Source of the DNA: Chloroflexota bacterium
GTDB taxonomy: Bacteria > Chloroflexota > Anaerolineae > Promineifilales > Promineifilaceae
Length of the DNA: 64,000 bases
Reading direction: 5' to 3'
Assembly (NCBI GenBank): GCA_017993775.1
Contig: JAGOMA010000008.1
Coordinates: forward strand, 1 to 64,000
In this document: piece after piece, positions 8,850 to 16,653 of the stretch
Layout of the letters: the number at the start of each line of letters is the position of its first letter
How positions within the stretch are numbered: the first letter of the stretch is position 1
Made by a program: the position numbers and the translations under genes
The notes under the pieces: generated by a model
What the model saw: the letters and a program-made list of their open reading frames with translations, nothing else
Databases searched by the model: none
What the model was told of the DNA's origin: nothing

Positions 8850-8889
8850 AACCATAATCGTGATCAAAAGGTTGACCACGATTATGGTT
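8850..8889. promoter_or_regulatory. 13-bp perfect inverted repeat
   Basis: AACCATAATCGTG and CACGATTATGGTT are separated by 14 bases, 20 bases past the stop of the 8909 gene and upstream of the pglZ leader. On the minus strand it is followed by TTTGTTTACC rather than a clean U run, so it may be a weak terminator or an operator for the pglZ-brxL transcript. Confidence 0.5.
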
Positions 8890-8908
8890 ATAAGAGGTAG
8901 GGTGATTT

Positions 8909-9565
8909 TTACGCCACAGTGCCTAGACCCAGCGCCTCTAGCCGCTGCGGATCACCTTCCAGGGCGATGAGCGCCAGTTCACGAAACTCGGTATACCAGT
9001 CGTCTAGCGCGTCCAGGGCTTCGTCGCGAGCTTTGGTGGCCTTTTGCGCGTCCGATTTTTCCTTTTCCTGCGTGGCATTCAAACTGGCGACGGCAACAAC
9101 GGCCGTTTGCCCCTCAAGCAACTGCGCTTCCGTAACGTTGTAACGGGCCAGCGCCGCTAACAAATCTGGGTCGCCGAGGACATTTTTATAAAAGACTCCC
9201 GCCTGCCCCAGCCACGCATCCAGCCCTCGCTTTTTGCTCTCATGAAGCAGCAGCGCCTTTTGTGTCTCTGGATCATCCCGTAGGGCCAGTTTAGCCAGGC
9301 GCCGATGAGTGTTGTACAGGCCATCAGCCTGTTCCCGAGCTTTGGTAAGCTCGGTGGTTGCCTGGTACTGCTCGCTATACTCTTTAACCTGGACCGCCTG
9401 CAAGGTTTCGGCTGTTGCCAACAAGTCAGCGCCAACCTGGACGCGGGCGGTATCGAAGCCGAAGGCGGACAGAGCGCCCGCAATCTCCGGCACCTCCTGG
9501 GCATTTGTCACGCCAAGATGTACCTGCTGCAAGAAAGCGTTGATGTTTAACCGTAATCTACTCAT
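8909..9565 (-). CDS. Helical hypothetical protein of the defence island
   Basis: 218 residues from ATG 9565, chosen for GAGGAGG 6 bases upstream; a longer frame to 9634 lacks a binding site. Mostly alpha-helical, rich in Ala, Leu, Glu and Lys, with a probable coiled coil around EKEKSDAQKATKARDEALDALDD near residues 165-190. I recognise no family. The organisation suggests a structural helical bundle. It lies between the 21-bp repeat array and pglZ, so a defence role is only guilt by association. Confidence 0.65.
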   Translation of the reverse strand: MSRLRLNINAFLQQVHLGVTNAQEVPEIAGALSAFGFDTARVQVGADLLATAETLQAVQVKEYSEQYQATTELTKAREQADGLYNTHRRLAKLALRDDPETQKALLLHESKKRGLDAWLGQAGVFYKNVLGDPDLLAALARYNVTEAQLLEGQTAVVAVASLNATQEKEKSDAQKATKARDEALDALDDWYTEFRELALIALEGDPQRLEALGLGTVA

Positions 9566-9677
9566 GGGAACCTCCTCATTTTGATGGCGCGTGTATCGGG
9601 TTCGCAACTGGTCTTCCGAGCGATTTACCCCCACGCTTGGATATAATGCACGGCCGTTTTCGACCGCTGACTCACGA

Positions 9678-9898
9678 GTTTTACTGATTGCATAAGCATT
9701 TTTACCGGCTACTCCGCCATTTTTACCCCCTACATAAGCACTTTCACCGGCTGCACGGCCGTTTTTACCCCCTACATGATTGCGTTTACCAATTGCTCAA
9801 TCACTCTTACCCCCTACATAAGCACTTTTACTGGCTGCACGGCCGTTTTTACTCCCTCCACTGGAGATTTTACTCTCTGCACGGCCGTTTTCACCCAA
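9678..9898. repeat. 21-bp tandem repeat array, about 10.5 units
   Basis: Ten consecutive 21-bp units plus a partial one. Units share TTTTACC..CTRCA and alternate between a CATAAGCA ending and a GCACGGCCG ending, so several carry the ACGGCCGT palindrome. On the minus strand the units would encode heptads like VKTAVQP, but that frame has four in-frame TAG codons. The plus strand is open by chance of the period. It separates the MTase-HIT gene from the next gene of the island. Confidence 0.85.
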
Positions 9899-9907
9899 AG
9901 CCCATGC

Positions 9908-10789
9908 TTATTTACTTTTTAAATAGTCTCCCTTACCCGGTACGACATTTCGTACACCTCCCACCGGATTCTCCACATCTCCCTCATAGCGCGGGATCAA
10001 GTGAATATGCACATGCGGAATGGTTTGGCCTGCTGCCGCGCCTACGTTGATGCCTACATTAAACCCGTCCGGCTGAAATCTGGTCGTTAAAAGCATCTTG
10101 GCCCGATCCACCATCAGCCAGCAAGCCGTTTTCGCCCGTTCGGGCAGATCAAAATAGCTGCCCACATGTTGCTTGGGAATGATCAGCGTATGCCCTGGCG
10201 ATACCGGGTACTTATCCAACAGCGCGTACACCGTTGCCGACTCCGAAACAATCTCCCGGTCTGGCGTTGGGTGGCAAAAAGGGCAGGCGTTTGGCTCCGG
10301 TTGCGGCAGTTGGTTGATGTGCCGGTACTCATACGTCTCGCAATGCTCCGTGCGAATGACGCTCTTGAAAGGCAAGACGACATTGCATTGATACACCTTC
10401 TGATCATGCTTGAGATGGGTTCTAAAGCCTGCCCGCTTAATGTCGCGGCGCACGGTGAAATAGGCTTTGCCCGTTGGCTGCAATAGCTCCGAAACGGCCA
10501 TCAGCACATAAACCTGCTCCTCCGGCAGCAGCACATTGAGGACGTAGTGACAAAGAATCGTGTCAAACTTGCCCGTGGGGTACTCCGGCGCATAGTGGGG
10601 ATCATAGGCGATGGCGTCAAACCCTTTTTCCCGCAAGAAGGCCACATCAATGCCTGTGCCGGAGCCAAAATCCAGCATTCTTCCTTTAATAAAGCCCTGC
10701 CCCAACAATTCCTTCGTGGGAAATGACGGCCACTTCCGCTCTTTGATGGTGAGATGGCTGTGCGGGTTTTTCGGCGATTGCACGATCAT
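9908..10789 (-). CDS. Fused SAM methyltransferase and HIT-family protein
   Basis: 293 residues. The N-terminal half is a class I SAM methyltransferase with motif I LDFGSGTG (39-46), a following acidic strand end and HYVLNVL motif IV-like region. The C-terminal half begins with a zinc-like CPFCHP, then a HIT domain with HVHIH (259-263) and LIPR. HIT proteins act on nucleoside phosphates. ATG 10789 overlaps the HNH stop (ATGA) and has GGAGG upstream, so the two are co-translated. This fusion next to an HNH nuclease suggests a defence module whose chemistry is not obvious: methylation plus nucleotide-phosphate cleavage. Confidence 0.85.
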   Translation of the reverse strand: MIVQSPKNPHSHLTIKERKWPSFPTKELLGQGFIKGRMLDFGSGTGIDVAFLREKGFDAIAYDPHYAPEYPTGKFDTILCHYVLNVLLPEEQVYVLMAVSELLQPTGKAYFTVRRDIKRAGFRTHLKHDQKVYQCNVVLPFKSVIRTEHCETYEYRHINQLPQPEPNACPFCHPTPDREIVSESATVYALLDKYPVSPGHTLIIPKQHVGSYFDLPERAKTACWLMVDRAKMLLTTRFQPDGFNVGINVGAAAGQTIPHVHIHLIPRYEGDVENPVGGVRNVVPGKGDYLKSK

Positions 10790-11910
10790 GGCACGTACCT
10801 CCAATCGGCCGTAAAGCCCATGTTCCGCGCTATCTGGATTTGTGGGGCGATGGTGTCGCGCAGGGTTTGTTGGAAGTCGTCAAAGGGCATGGTTTGGATG
10901 TCGCGGATAGACGGCCGTTTGAACAGCAAAACGTAATCCTCCAACGCCCTCTCTTTTTGCGGCGTGGCGATGGCTTGAAAAGCGTCATATTGCAACCGAG
11001 CGAAAGGGCCAAAGTGCAGAGCAAAATCGGGCAACTGATCGCTCTTGGCCGAATTGACGTTTTTGGGCGTCGGGATGAGATTCCAGAGCAGGTCATGGGC
11101 GACAAAGCTCCAGGGAAGGAAGTGGTCGAGCGAAAAGGCTGCTTTGCTCATCGCCTGCCCGGAGTAAATGCAGCAAATTGTGCCCATCGCGTCAAACGCC
11201 TGCTGCCAGAATCTCCGGCTGGCATTCAAGTTACGTGTCTCCGGCTCAAACAACTTGGCAGCGATATTGGGAACGTTGGGATTATTCTTTTGCAGATAAT
11301 TGAGCAGATGCCACAGGCAAAAGCCGGTCACAATCGTCAGATGCTCCTGCAAATAGGCCAGCCAGCGTGGGTGAATTTCTATCAATCCCGTTTGCGGTTG
11401 GAAACGATAGAGGCAAGGCGTGGCTGAGTTTATGAATGAATCATCCGCCATTTGCTGGATGAGCGCGTTGATTTTCCAATCCACTTCGCCGCGTAGTTCT
11501 GTAGCGAAAAAGGGGCGCAAAAAGCGGAAAGGGACATAGTCGCCCAGGCTGACAATCTCCCGCGCCAGCGGCGTGCCATTGCCCATGTAGTCCAGCGTGG
11601 CCTTGATGATTTTCTGTTTAGGCGTATCGGTGGGCAGGTTGATTTCCGCTTTGATTGCCAGGGCAATCTGGCTGAGACGGTCTTGTTTGCCGAATGAGAG
11701 GCGGAAATAGTTAGCCGGATACCAGACGCCCGCCACCATCCGCGCCAGCAGGTAATTAACGGGGATGAGGGGTGATTGTGTTTCTTTGAAGTGGTCGAGG
11801 AGGGCAAGAAACCAGTAAAACTTGTAGGAATTGGTGACGTTGTTAAAGCTTCCGGAGAGGTGTTCAACAGGAAGGCGTGGCGATGGGGGAAGGTTGGACG
11901 GTGTAACCAT
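10786..11910 (-). CDS. HNH endonuclease-domain protein
   Basis: 374 residues. The first ~230 are helical, with TNSYKFYWFLALLDH near the N terminus, a motif typical of large HNH proteins of defence islands. The HNH core lies at 246-294: CCIYSGQ, then DH in SLDHFLPWSF (262-263), then NLIPTPKNVNSAKSDQLP with the downstream Asn and Lys. Presumably a metal-dependent DNA nuclease. It is followed by a 4-base overlap with the methyltransferase-HIT gene. It begins 15 bases after the ATPase stump, suggesting that it replaced missing island genes. Confidence 0.8.
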   Translation of the reverse strand: MVTPSNLPPSPRLPVEHLSGSFNNVTNSYKFYWFLALLDHFKETQSPLIPVNYLLARMVAGVWYPANYFRLSFGKQDRLSQIALAIKAEINLPTDTPKQKIIKATLDYMGNGTPLAREIVSLGDYVPFRFLRPFFATELRGEVDWKINALIQQMADDSFINSATPCLYRFQPQTGLIEIHPRWLAYLQEHLTIVTGFCLWHLLNYLQKNNPNVPNIAAKLFEPETRNLNASRRFWQQAFDAMGTICCIYSGQAMSKAAFSLDHFLPWSFVAHDLLWNLIPTPKNVNSAKSDQLPDFALHFGPFARLQYDAFQAIATPQKERALEDYVLLFKRPSIRDIQTMPFDDFQQTLRDTIAPQIQIARNMGFTADWRYVP

Positions 11911-11925
11911 TGTGAACCGCGATTT

Positions 11926-12285
11926 TCAATAGGCTGTCTCAATGACCCGACGTAACTGCTGGGCTAACAACGGGTCATTTTGCTGCAATTCGCCGATGGC
12001 GTGCTCGTGAGCAGGCAGTTGGGCGCAGAGCAAATTCATCAGGAATAAGCTGAAATAGGATTTGCCCGATCCATAAGGGCCGGTTAGCGTCCAGGCGCGT
12101 GCTGGCGCTCCCAGTTCACTAAGACGATTTAACATTCGGGCCAGAATACTGCGGGCTTGTGGGGTAAGGGTGTAGCCTTTAGCAACGGCCGTTTGAGCAA
12201 CGTCTTGCTCGACATTGATTGACCGTAACCCACTCTGGCGAACCTGGATATATTTGGCTAACGAGTTTATTGGCGCACTATTCAT
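11926..12285 (-). pseudogene. N-terminal fragment of a BrxC-like P-loop ATPase
   Basis: 119 residues from ATG 12285, which overlaps the DUF4007 stop by 8 bases. It contains LAKYIQVRQSGLRSINVEQD and a Walker A GPYGSGKS followed by FSLFLMNLL, matching the start of the >1000-residue ATPases (BrxC/PglY type) encoded after DUF4007 in BREX-like clusters. It stops shortly after, with no Walker B or other ATPase motifs. Most likely a deletion joined its 5' end to the HNH gene. A regulatory role for the stump cannot be excluded. Confidence 0.7.
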
Positions 12286-13210
12286 AGTAGCTGTCCAGCA
12301 GAGTATACCCGTCTTCGGTGGCATTCTCAATGAGACTTTCGTCCAGGTATATCTGGCGCAGCCCGGCGCTTTCTTGTAAGCGCAGTTTCCCTTTCGTTAG
12401 CCCTTCAAGCTCTTCCAAGTAATTGACCAGGCTGTTTTCATCGAGTTTAAAGACCTGTCCGGGGCTGGCTGGATGGTACAGGCAATCATCAATGGCGATG
12501 GCGCGGCGGGTGCTGGCAAACGGCCGTAAGAACATAAACAGCGCATATCCAAAAACTTGAACAGGCAATGTCAACTTTGGGCCGATGTTAAAGCTGTATA
12601 CATTGTCGCTAGAAGCAAAGCGTAATAGCTCCAATTCTGCCAATGGGCAATCCAGGCTGTCCTCAGAAAAAGAGTTTTTACTTTGGCGCGTCGTTGTGAC
12701 GTAGGTCCGCAAACAGCCATCAACCTCTCTTTCAATCATTTGTGGTGTTGTCTTGATGCCTGCGCCTTCCAGATAACGAGCGCAATAAGCAACAAATTGT
12801 TGTCGGGTGAATTCCGAGTTGTAGTATTGGGCGAAAAGGACATGCCAGATCAGGGCGCGTGTTTTATTGGAGGTAAGCTCCCAATGGATCAGCCAGTACG
12901 AGCCAATGTCTTCCAAATAGGGATCCCAACCATTTTTCAATATGAAGTGTTCAGCCAAGGGTGTAGGAATCAATGGCTTTGCACGTCCTTTTCCTTCTGT
13001 CTCTTCAAGCAGATTAGTAGCAAGGCACCAGTGGCGAATAGAACGGACCATGTTTTTACCAACACCTAACTTCACGAGAGCCTGGTCATGGGAGAAGATG
13101 GTGTCATCTTCGATGGTAGCGTCTACTCCCTTCTTCAGCCAACCATAGCGAAAGGGGAATTTTTCATGTCCACCGAAGGTGGATTTTACGAGGATTTGTT
13201 GCATGTTCAT
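12278..13210 (-). CDS. DUF4007 protein
   Basis: 310 residues. The hallmark FGGHEKFPFRYGWLKKG lies at about 11-27, followed by a helical region GVGKNMVRSIRHW typical of DUF4007 (PF13182) and C-terminal LEELEGLTKGKLRLQESAGLRQIYL. The family is found with PAPS-reductase-like and BREX/Dnd-type genes and may bind DNA through its helix-turn-helix-like region. It is the first gene of the minus-strand island and likely marks its promoter side. No reductase gene follows. Confidence 0.9.
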   Translation of the reverse strand: MNMQQILVKSTFGGHEKFPFRYGWLKKGVDATIEDDTIFSHDQALVKLGVGKNMVRSIRHWCLATNLLEETEGKGRAKPLIPTPLAEHFILKNGWDPYLEDIGSYWLIHWELTSNKTRALIWHVLFAQYYNSEFTRQQFVAYCARYLEGAGIKTTPQMIEREVDGCLRTYVTTTRQSKNSFSEDSLDCPLAELELLRFASSDNVYSFNIGPKLTLPVQVFGYALFMFLRPFASTRRAIAIDDCLYHPASPGQVFKLDENSLVNYLEELEGLTKGKLRLQESAGLRQIYLDESLIENATEDGYTLLDSYYE

Positions 13211-13604
13211 AAAGCATTCATCGGATTAGGCAATATAAGATCTTGTTGTGATGAGCAGCGGATTGTAGCGTAACCAACTTTGTTACGGCCGTTTACCCAT
13301 AAGAAAACTGGTTTGTCATTGTACCCGCGTCGTACCTACTGATATGGCCATTGGTAGCCTTCAATTCGTGGACAAAAAGATAGCAGAAAATGAGGTTTTG
13401 GTCTATACGGCCGTTTCCCATATTTCCTGCGCCCCGAACAAGGATGGCAAAATCTCAATAGACGTTCAGCAGTTCATCGAAACCGAAGACGGTGAACGGC
13501 ACTACTCAAGCGAATAGATTTCGTGCCGACATCAGTTGCGCTCAGAATTCCAGCTAACCTTGGAGAGACAGACAAAATCGGTCTGGTGATGTTCGCTGAA
13601 GGAA
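13211..13604. other. Spacer upstream of the defence island, one weak frame
   Basis: No clear gene. A plus-strand frame from ATG 13344 to TAG 13517 (57 codons, starts MAIGSLQFVD) has a coding-like look and is open further upstream, so it could be the remnant of a longer gene. There are two ACGGCCGT copies. The minus-strand promoter of the DUF4007 operon should lie near 13215-13280, but I see no clear boxes. Confidence 0.3.
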
Positions 13605-14040
13605 ATGACATCTAACCTCACCTTGTCAGCCACCTTAATTTCTTCTACTCGATTGCCCAACCGTTACGCCGGGCTGATTTTGGGCCAGTATGCGGATCGG
13701 GCATCCGTTCGGCGCAATAACAGAGGCCGATTTCAAAGTGGTATAGTGAGGCACTTTAGGTTTGTGAATACACCTTCACTCCTTGACTGTGTGGATGCTG
13801 ACTGGAATTTTTGTCTACAGTTGTTGATTCAGGTATAAGCGACGGTTTATTGTTGACATAGGTAAACCATTTCCCCATTTTACACAAGAAACTCCCACTG
13901 CACGAAATAAATCCGCCAATCTGAGCAGCCTGCCTGGATGACCTAAACAAGACGGCCGTAAACAAAACGAAAGGCCGGTTTCCAGCACGGAAATCGGCCT
14001 TTTTGCATCCCCCACCTGTGGTAGAGAATAGACCAATCAG
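13605..14040. other. Non-coding stretch with a terminator
   Basis: No frame here looks coding. The only clear feature is the hairpin at 13970-14004, described separately. The boundary between chromosome and mobile-element genes probably lies in or near this stretch, but no repeat marks it. Confidence 0.4.
13970..14004 (+). terminator. Rho-independent terminator
   Basis: AAAGGCCGGTTTCC and GGAAATCGGCCTTTTT form a 13-14 bp stem with one mismatch and a 5-base loop, ending in TTTTT. No annotated plus-strand gene precedes it, so it may end an unrecognised transcript or insulate the element to the right. Confidence 0.7.
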
Positions 14041-14048
14041 TACTATAG

Positions 14049-14146
14049 GAAGAACTTGTTCCGTTCTTTGCAGCCTCCTTGGGCGAGCCAGCCAGGGCGG
14101 CCTACGGCCGCAGGCAGGTGAGAATGGGCTGGCGTCTTGCTGGCTC
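14049..14146 (+). promoter_or_regulatory. Structured leader upstream of 14181
   Basis: Nested complementary segments: AAGAAC/GTTCTT near 14050-14070, an outer stem GAGCCAGC (14085-14092) with GCTGGCTC (14139-14146), a tight hairpin GCGGCC-TAC-GGCCGC (14097-14111), and GGCTGGC (14127-14133) that could compete for the same 5' arm. It ends 35 bases before the ATG. Competing stems suggest an attenuator or ligand/protein-responsive leader; no known riboswitch class is recognised. Confidence 0.4.
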
Positions 14147-14180
14147 AATAAACCCCATTTAGCCAAAAGGAGAAACCCAA

Positions 14181-14507
14181 ATGCTAAACAAACAAATCTT
14201 CCACCTCATCACCCGCCTGATGACCAGCCGCTGGGCGCGCCACGACGACGAACAACACAGTCCCTACGAAGACGCCTGCACGGCCGTTCTCGGCCCCTTC
14301 CGCCTGGACGCCAACTACTGCATCGTTCTAGATCACCGGGACGCGACCATCAGCGTGGCGCTGCCCATGCCCGGCGGCAAGCTGCACCTGAGCTACACCG
14401 CCTGCCTGGGCGAAGAGCCGGTACGATGGGCCGGTTGGTCTGTCTGGTGGCAGCGGCCGTTCCCCGCCACCTCACCAACCCCGGCAGATAAGGAGATTCC
14501 CTTATAG
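14181..14507 (+). CDS. Hypothetical protein of the mobile element
   Basis: 108 residues, AAGGAG 9 bases before ATG. The sequence is rich in aromatic and charged residues (LDANYCIVLDHRDATISVALP, then WAGWSVWWQRPF) with no signal peptide. No known domain. It lies between the structured leader and a strong terminator, so it is likely its own transcription unit. Confidence 0.55.
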   Translation: MLNKQIFHLITRLMTSRWARHDDEQHSPYEDACTAVLGPFRLDANYCIVLDHRDATISVALPMPGGKLHLSYTACLGEEPVRWAGWSVWWQRPFPATSPTPADKEIPL

Positions 14508-14552
14508 GCTGACAACCACCAACCCTATCCAACAACCGCATATGTCATTTAG

Positions 14553-14584
14553 AAAAGAGGCAGTCACACCAGACTGCCTCTTTT
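14553..14584 (+). terminator. Strong rho-independent terminator
   Basis: Perfect 13-bp stem AAAAGAGGCAGTC / GACTGCCTCTTTT with a 6-base loop, flanked by A and T runs on both sides and so usable in both directions. Confidence 0.9.
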
Positions 14585-14604
14585 GCATTCCAGAGGAGGA
14601 AATC

Positions 14605-14790
14605 ATGAACAAACCAGACCCACAAAAGGTAATTTACCTGAAAGCCAACCAGCGGCGCGTGCCCGGTAAACAAAGCAGCCAGAAGCAAACGGCCGTCCAA
14701 CCCCAATGGGAAACTCACCAGAGCGACCAGGCCCTCGACGCCTGGGGCGTGGCTCTGCGCGCCCTCAAAGAGCAGGGTCACACTTACTAA
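14605..14790 (+). CDS. Small hypothetical protein
   Basis: 61 residues starting MNKPDPQKVIYLKANQRRVP; GAGGAGG 5 bases upstream decides the start. It has a basic N-terminal half with several Gln and Lys and a helical C terminus DAWGVALRALKEQG. No known domain. It may be a small DNA-binding accessory protein of the element. Confidence 0.55.
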   Translation: MNKPDPQKVIYLKANQRRVPGKQSSQKQTAVQPQWETHQSDQALDAWGVALRALKEQGHTY

Positions 14791-14823
14791 TCCCAACGAT
14801 ACAGAACCATTTTCCCCAAAAAT

Positions 14824-14856
14824 GAAGCCGGTTGAGTTCGCACCTCAACCGGCTTC
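14824..14856. promoter_or_regulatory. 13-bp perfect hairpin before the 14888 gene
   Basis: GAAGCCGGTTGAG and CTCAACCGGCTTC with a 7-base loop. A-rich before and no T run after on the plus strand; on the minus strand it is followed by ATTTTT and would terminate. It lies in the 5' leader of the gene starting at 14888 and may attenuate it. Confidence 0.6.
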
Positions 14857-14887
14857 CCAAGTTTACGGCCGATGGAGGGCCGAAAAC

Positions 14888-15970
14888 ATGTTCACGCATT
14901 CTAATCCAGAAATAACCGTTTCACAAGCGCCGGACAAACCGGCAACCACGCCGCTGACCCGTGACGTACCCCTGGCTGAACTCCAGCAGCGGGCCGGTGG
15001 GCTGGCGCGGGAATTGGGGCAGCAGTATGGCTTTGACGGCCGTGAGTGGCACACTCACTGGCAAGACATGACCCAGACCGCGCTGCTCGCCTTTCTCGAA
15101 AACAGCGACCAGCCGCTTGCCTACGCCTACACCTGCGCCCGCACCGCCCTGAAGAACTACGCCTGGGTTCACATTCGTGGATTGAACGGCGGCTGGAAAT
15201 CCCTCGTCGCCCGCAACTACAGCGTGATAGACACCGCCGACAGCATAGACAGCGATGATGACAATGGCGAGGACAACCTGGCCTGGCGGCTGCCCGACAA
15301 CCGCGGCTACGACCTGGTCCCGCGTCCGGTAGAGTGGACGGTGGTGAGCCGGGAAGATGGACCGCCGCCCGAAGTGGCCGACCTCTTCCGCGATTTGCTC
15401 ATCATCCTGGTAGGCATGAGCAGCGAGCGCTGGTACCCGGAGCAGATGTATCGAGGCGCGCTCATCCTGGCTATGAAGCTGACCGGTCATCTGTGGGAGG
15501 AGGTCTCAACGGCCGTTGGCGACCTGGAATGGGATTCGCTGGTCAAGATTTACCAGGAATACCGCCATGATTTCCTGCTGCCTTTCGCGGAGATGTCCCT
15601 GATGGGGCGTGAGGTCATCCGGCTGCGGGGTGAGATGCGGGTGCAGTGGTTTGAGACGCTGAGCGAAGGCTGGTTGCAACTGGCGCAGCGGAAAATCGTC
15701 GTCTTTCCACACGGGATTTACACCATCACTTACCGGCAAGACCGGCGACAACCGGGCAAGATGGTGGCGGCCTTGCAGAAGGGGCGGCGGGTGAACGGCC
15801 GTATCTGCTCCCGACAAGTCCATCTGGGGCCGGCCGGATTGCTGACCAAAGAGAAGCTCTGGCAGAAGTCATTGGCGCTGGAACGGAAGCTGGTGGATTT
15901 CCTCGAAGAGGCGACGGGCAACCTGGGGCGGATCAACGAATCGCGCCAGGTGATGTTTGGCGTGATTTAG
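14888..15970 (+). CDS. Hypothetical protein with sigma-70-like N-terminal half
   Basis: 360 residues from ATG 14888, chosen for GGAGGG 9 bases upstream instead of an earlier ATG inside the hairpin. Residues about 35-95 resemble sigma-70 region 2: a helix DMTQTALLAFLE, then PLAYAYTCARTALKNYAWVHIRG with regularly spaced aromatics as in the core-binding and -10 recognition helices. The rest has an acidic linker DSIDSDDDNGED and a basic C-terminal half. It could be a divergent sigma factor or a DNA-binding regulator of the element. The resemblance is by eye only. Confidence 0.5.
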   Translation: MFTHSNPEITVSQAPDKPATTPLTRDVPLAELQQRAGGLARELGQQYGFDGREWHTHWQDMTQTALLAFLENSDQPLAYAYTCARTALKNYAWVHIRGLNGGWKSLVARNYSVIDTADSIDSDDDNGEDNLAWRLPDNRGYDLVPRPVEWTVVSREDGPPPEVADLFRDLLIILVGMSSERWYPEQMYRGALILAMKLTGHLWEEVSTAVGDLEWDSLVKIYQEYRHDFLLPFAEMSLMGREVIRLRGEMRVQWFETLSEGWLQLAQRKIVVFPHGIYTITYRQDRRQPGKMVAALQKGRRVNGRICSRQVHLGPAGLLTKEKLWQKSLALERKLVDFLEEATGNLGRINESRQVMFGVI

Positions 15971-15982
15971 ACACGAAAAAGA

Positions 15983-16018
15983 GAAGGTCTGGCGGGCAAC
16001 CGTCAGACCTTCTTTTTT
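15983..16018 (+). terminator. Rho-independent terminator
   Basis: GAAGGTCTG.CGG / CCG.CAGACCTTC stem (one mismatch, 4-base loop) followed by TTTTTTC, 12 bases after the 14888 gene. Confidence 0.85.
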
Positions 16019-16070
16019 CTTTTGCCAGAGGCGGGAAAGGAAAAGCCGTTTTCGCCTACCAACAACCGCC

Positions 16071-16403
16071 TTACGCCTGCACAGCGTCGGCAAATTGCTC
16101 GGCGGCCCATTGGTTGATGCTCTTGCCGCTTACCTCGGCGGCGATAGCCACGGCGGCATGAATGTCGGGAGGGATGCGCAGCATCAGTTTGCCGGAATAG
16201 GGCTTTTGCGGCGGGCGATTCAGTTTGGCGCACGTCTCAAGGTAATCATCCACCGCCTCCTCAAAGGCGGCTCGTAACTCGGAGACGGACTCGCCATGAA
16301 AGCCGACCACATCTTGAATAGCGGTAATATGGCCGACGAAGCTTTGGTCTTCGTCGCTATACTCAATTCGGGCTGCATAGCCTTTATATGTCATTGTTTT
16401 CAT
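16071..16403 (-). CDS. hicB: HicB antitoxin
   Basis: 110 residues. The N-terminal partially degraded RNase-H-like HicB fold (YKGYAARIEYSDEDQSFVGHITAI, then FHGESVSELRAAFEEAVDDYLE) is followed by a C-terminal ribbon-helix-helix (KLMLRIPPDIHAAVAIAAEVSGKSINQWAAEQF) that should bind its own promoter. It overlaps hicA by 4 bases. HicB neutralises the HicA mRNA interferase. The region lacks the ACGGCCGT palindrome, in keeping with a mobile cassette. Confidence 0.9.
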   Translation of the reverse strand: MKTMTYKGYAARIEYSDEDQSFVGHITAIQDVVGFHGESVSELRAAFEEAVDDYLETCAKLNRPPQKPYSGKLMLRIPPDIHAAVAIAAEVSGKSINQWAAEQFADAVQA

Positions 16404-16653
16404 AGCTTTATTCCTGCTTGTTCCAAGAAACGTCGCGCATCACGAACCTGATAGGGCTTTGCTTCCTTATGTGGGTGGGGGCGATGGAACGTAGCGACGA
16501 CGCCATTCAATTCAAAGCGAACTCGTGACCCTCTCCCTTCAATCGGCTTTGCGCCAACTGCCAGGAACAGCGCTTCAATCTGATCCCACGCCAAAGAAGT
16601 CGGCACAGGCTTGGTAAAGATGGCCTCCGGGTCTTCCGCTGTCGTTTGTTCAT
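16400..16653 (-). pseudogene. hicA: HicA toxin with an N-terminal frameshift
   Basis: The intact frame 16400-16606 starts at GTG and covers ALFLAVGAKPIEGRGSRVRF, the TFHRPHPHKEAKP segment (His of the HicA active site) and VRDARRFLEQAGI. The normal start is in another frame: ATG 16653 gives MNKRQRKT, typical of this HicA subgroup, and one missing base at about 16628 would restore T-L-E-A-I-F-TKP. HicA is a dsRBD-like RNase. As written, translation must begin at the internal GTG or the toxin is dead; an assembly error is possible. Confidence 0.75.

Noticed and set aside
9678..9898. Possible CRISPR array
   Set aside because: Units are contiguous 21-bp tandem repeats without unique spacers, and no cas genes are present.
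9605..9900. Minus-strand heptad-repeat gene with TAG codons read through
   Set aside because: Four in-frame TAGs in about 95 codons with no sign of amber recoding elsewhere in the window; all other genes use TAG, TAA and TGA as stops.
9688..10050. 120-codon plus-strand frame of HFYPLH-type repeats
   Set aside because: Produced by the 21-bp repeat period, which happens to lack stops on this strand; it then runs antisense into the HIT gene. No start signal.
13605..13838. 77-codon plus-strand frame
   Set aside because: No ribosome binding site, no domain, atypical composition; judged non-coding.
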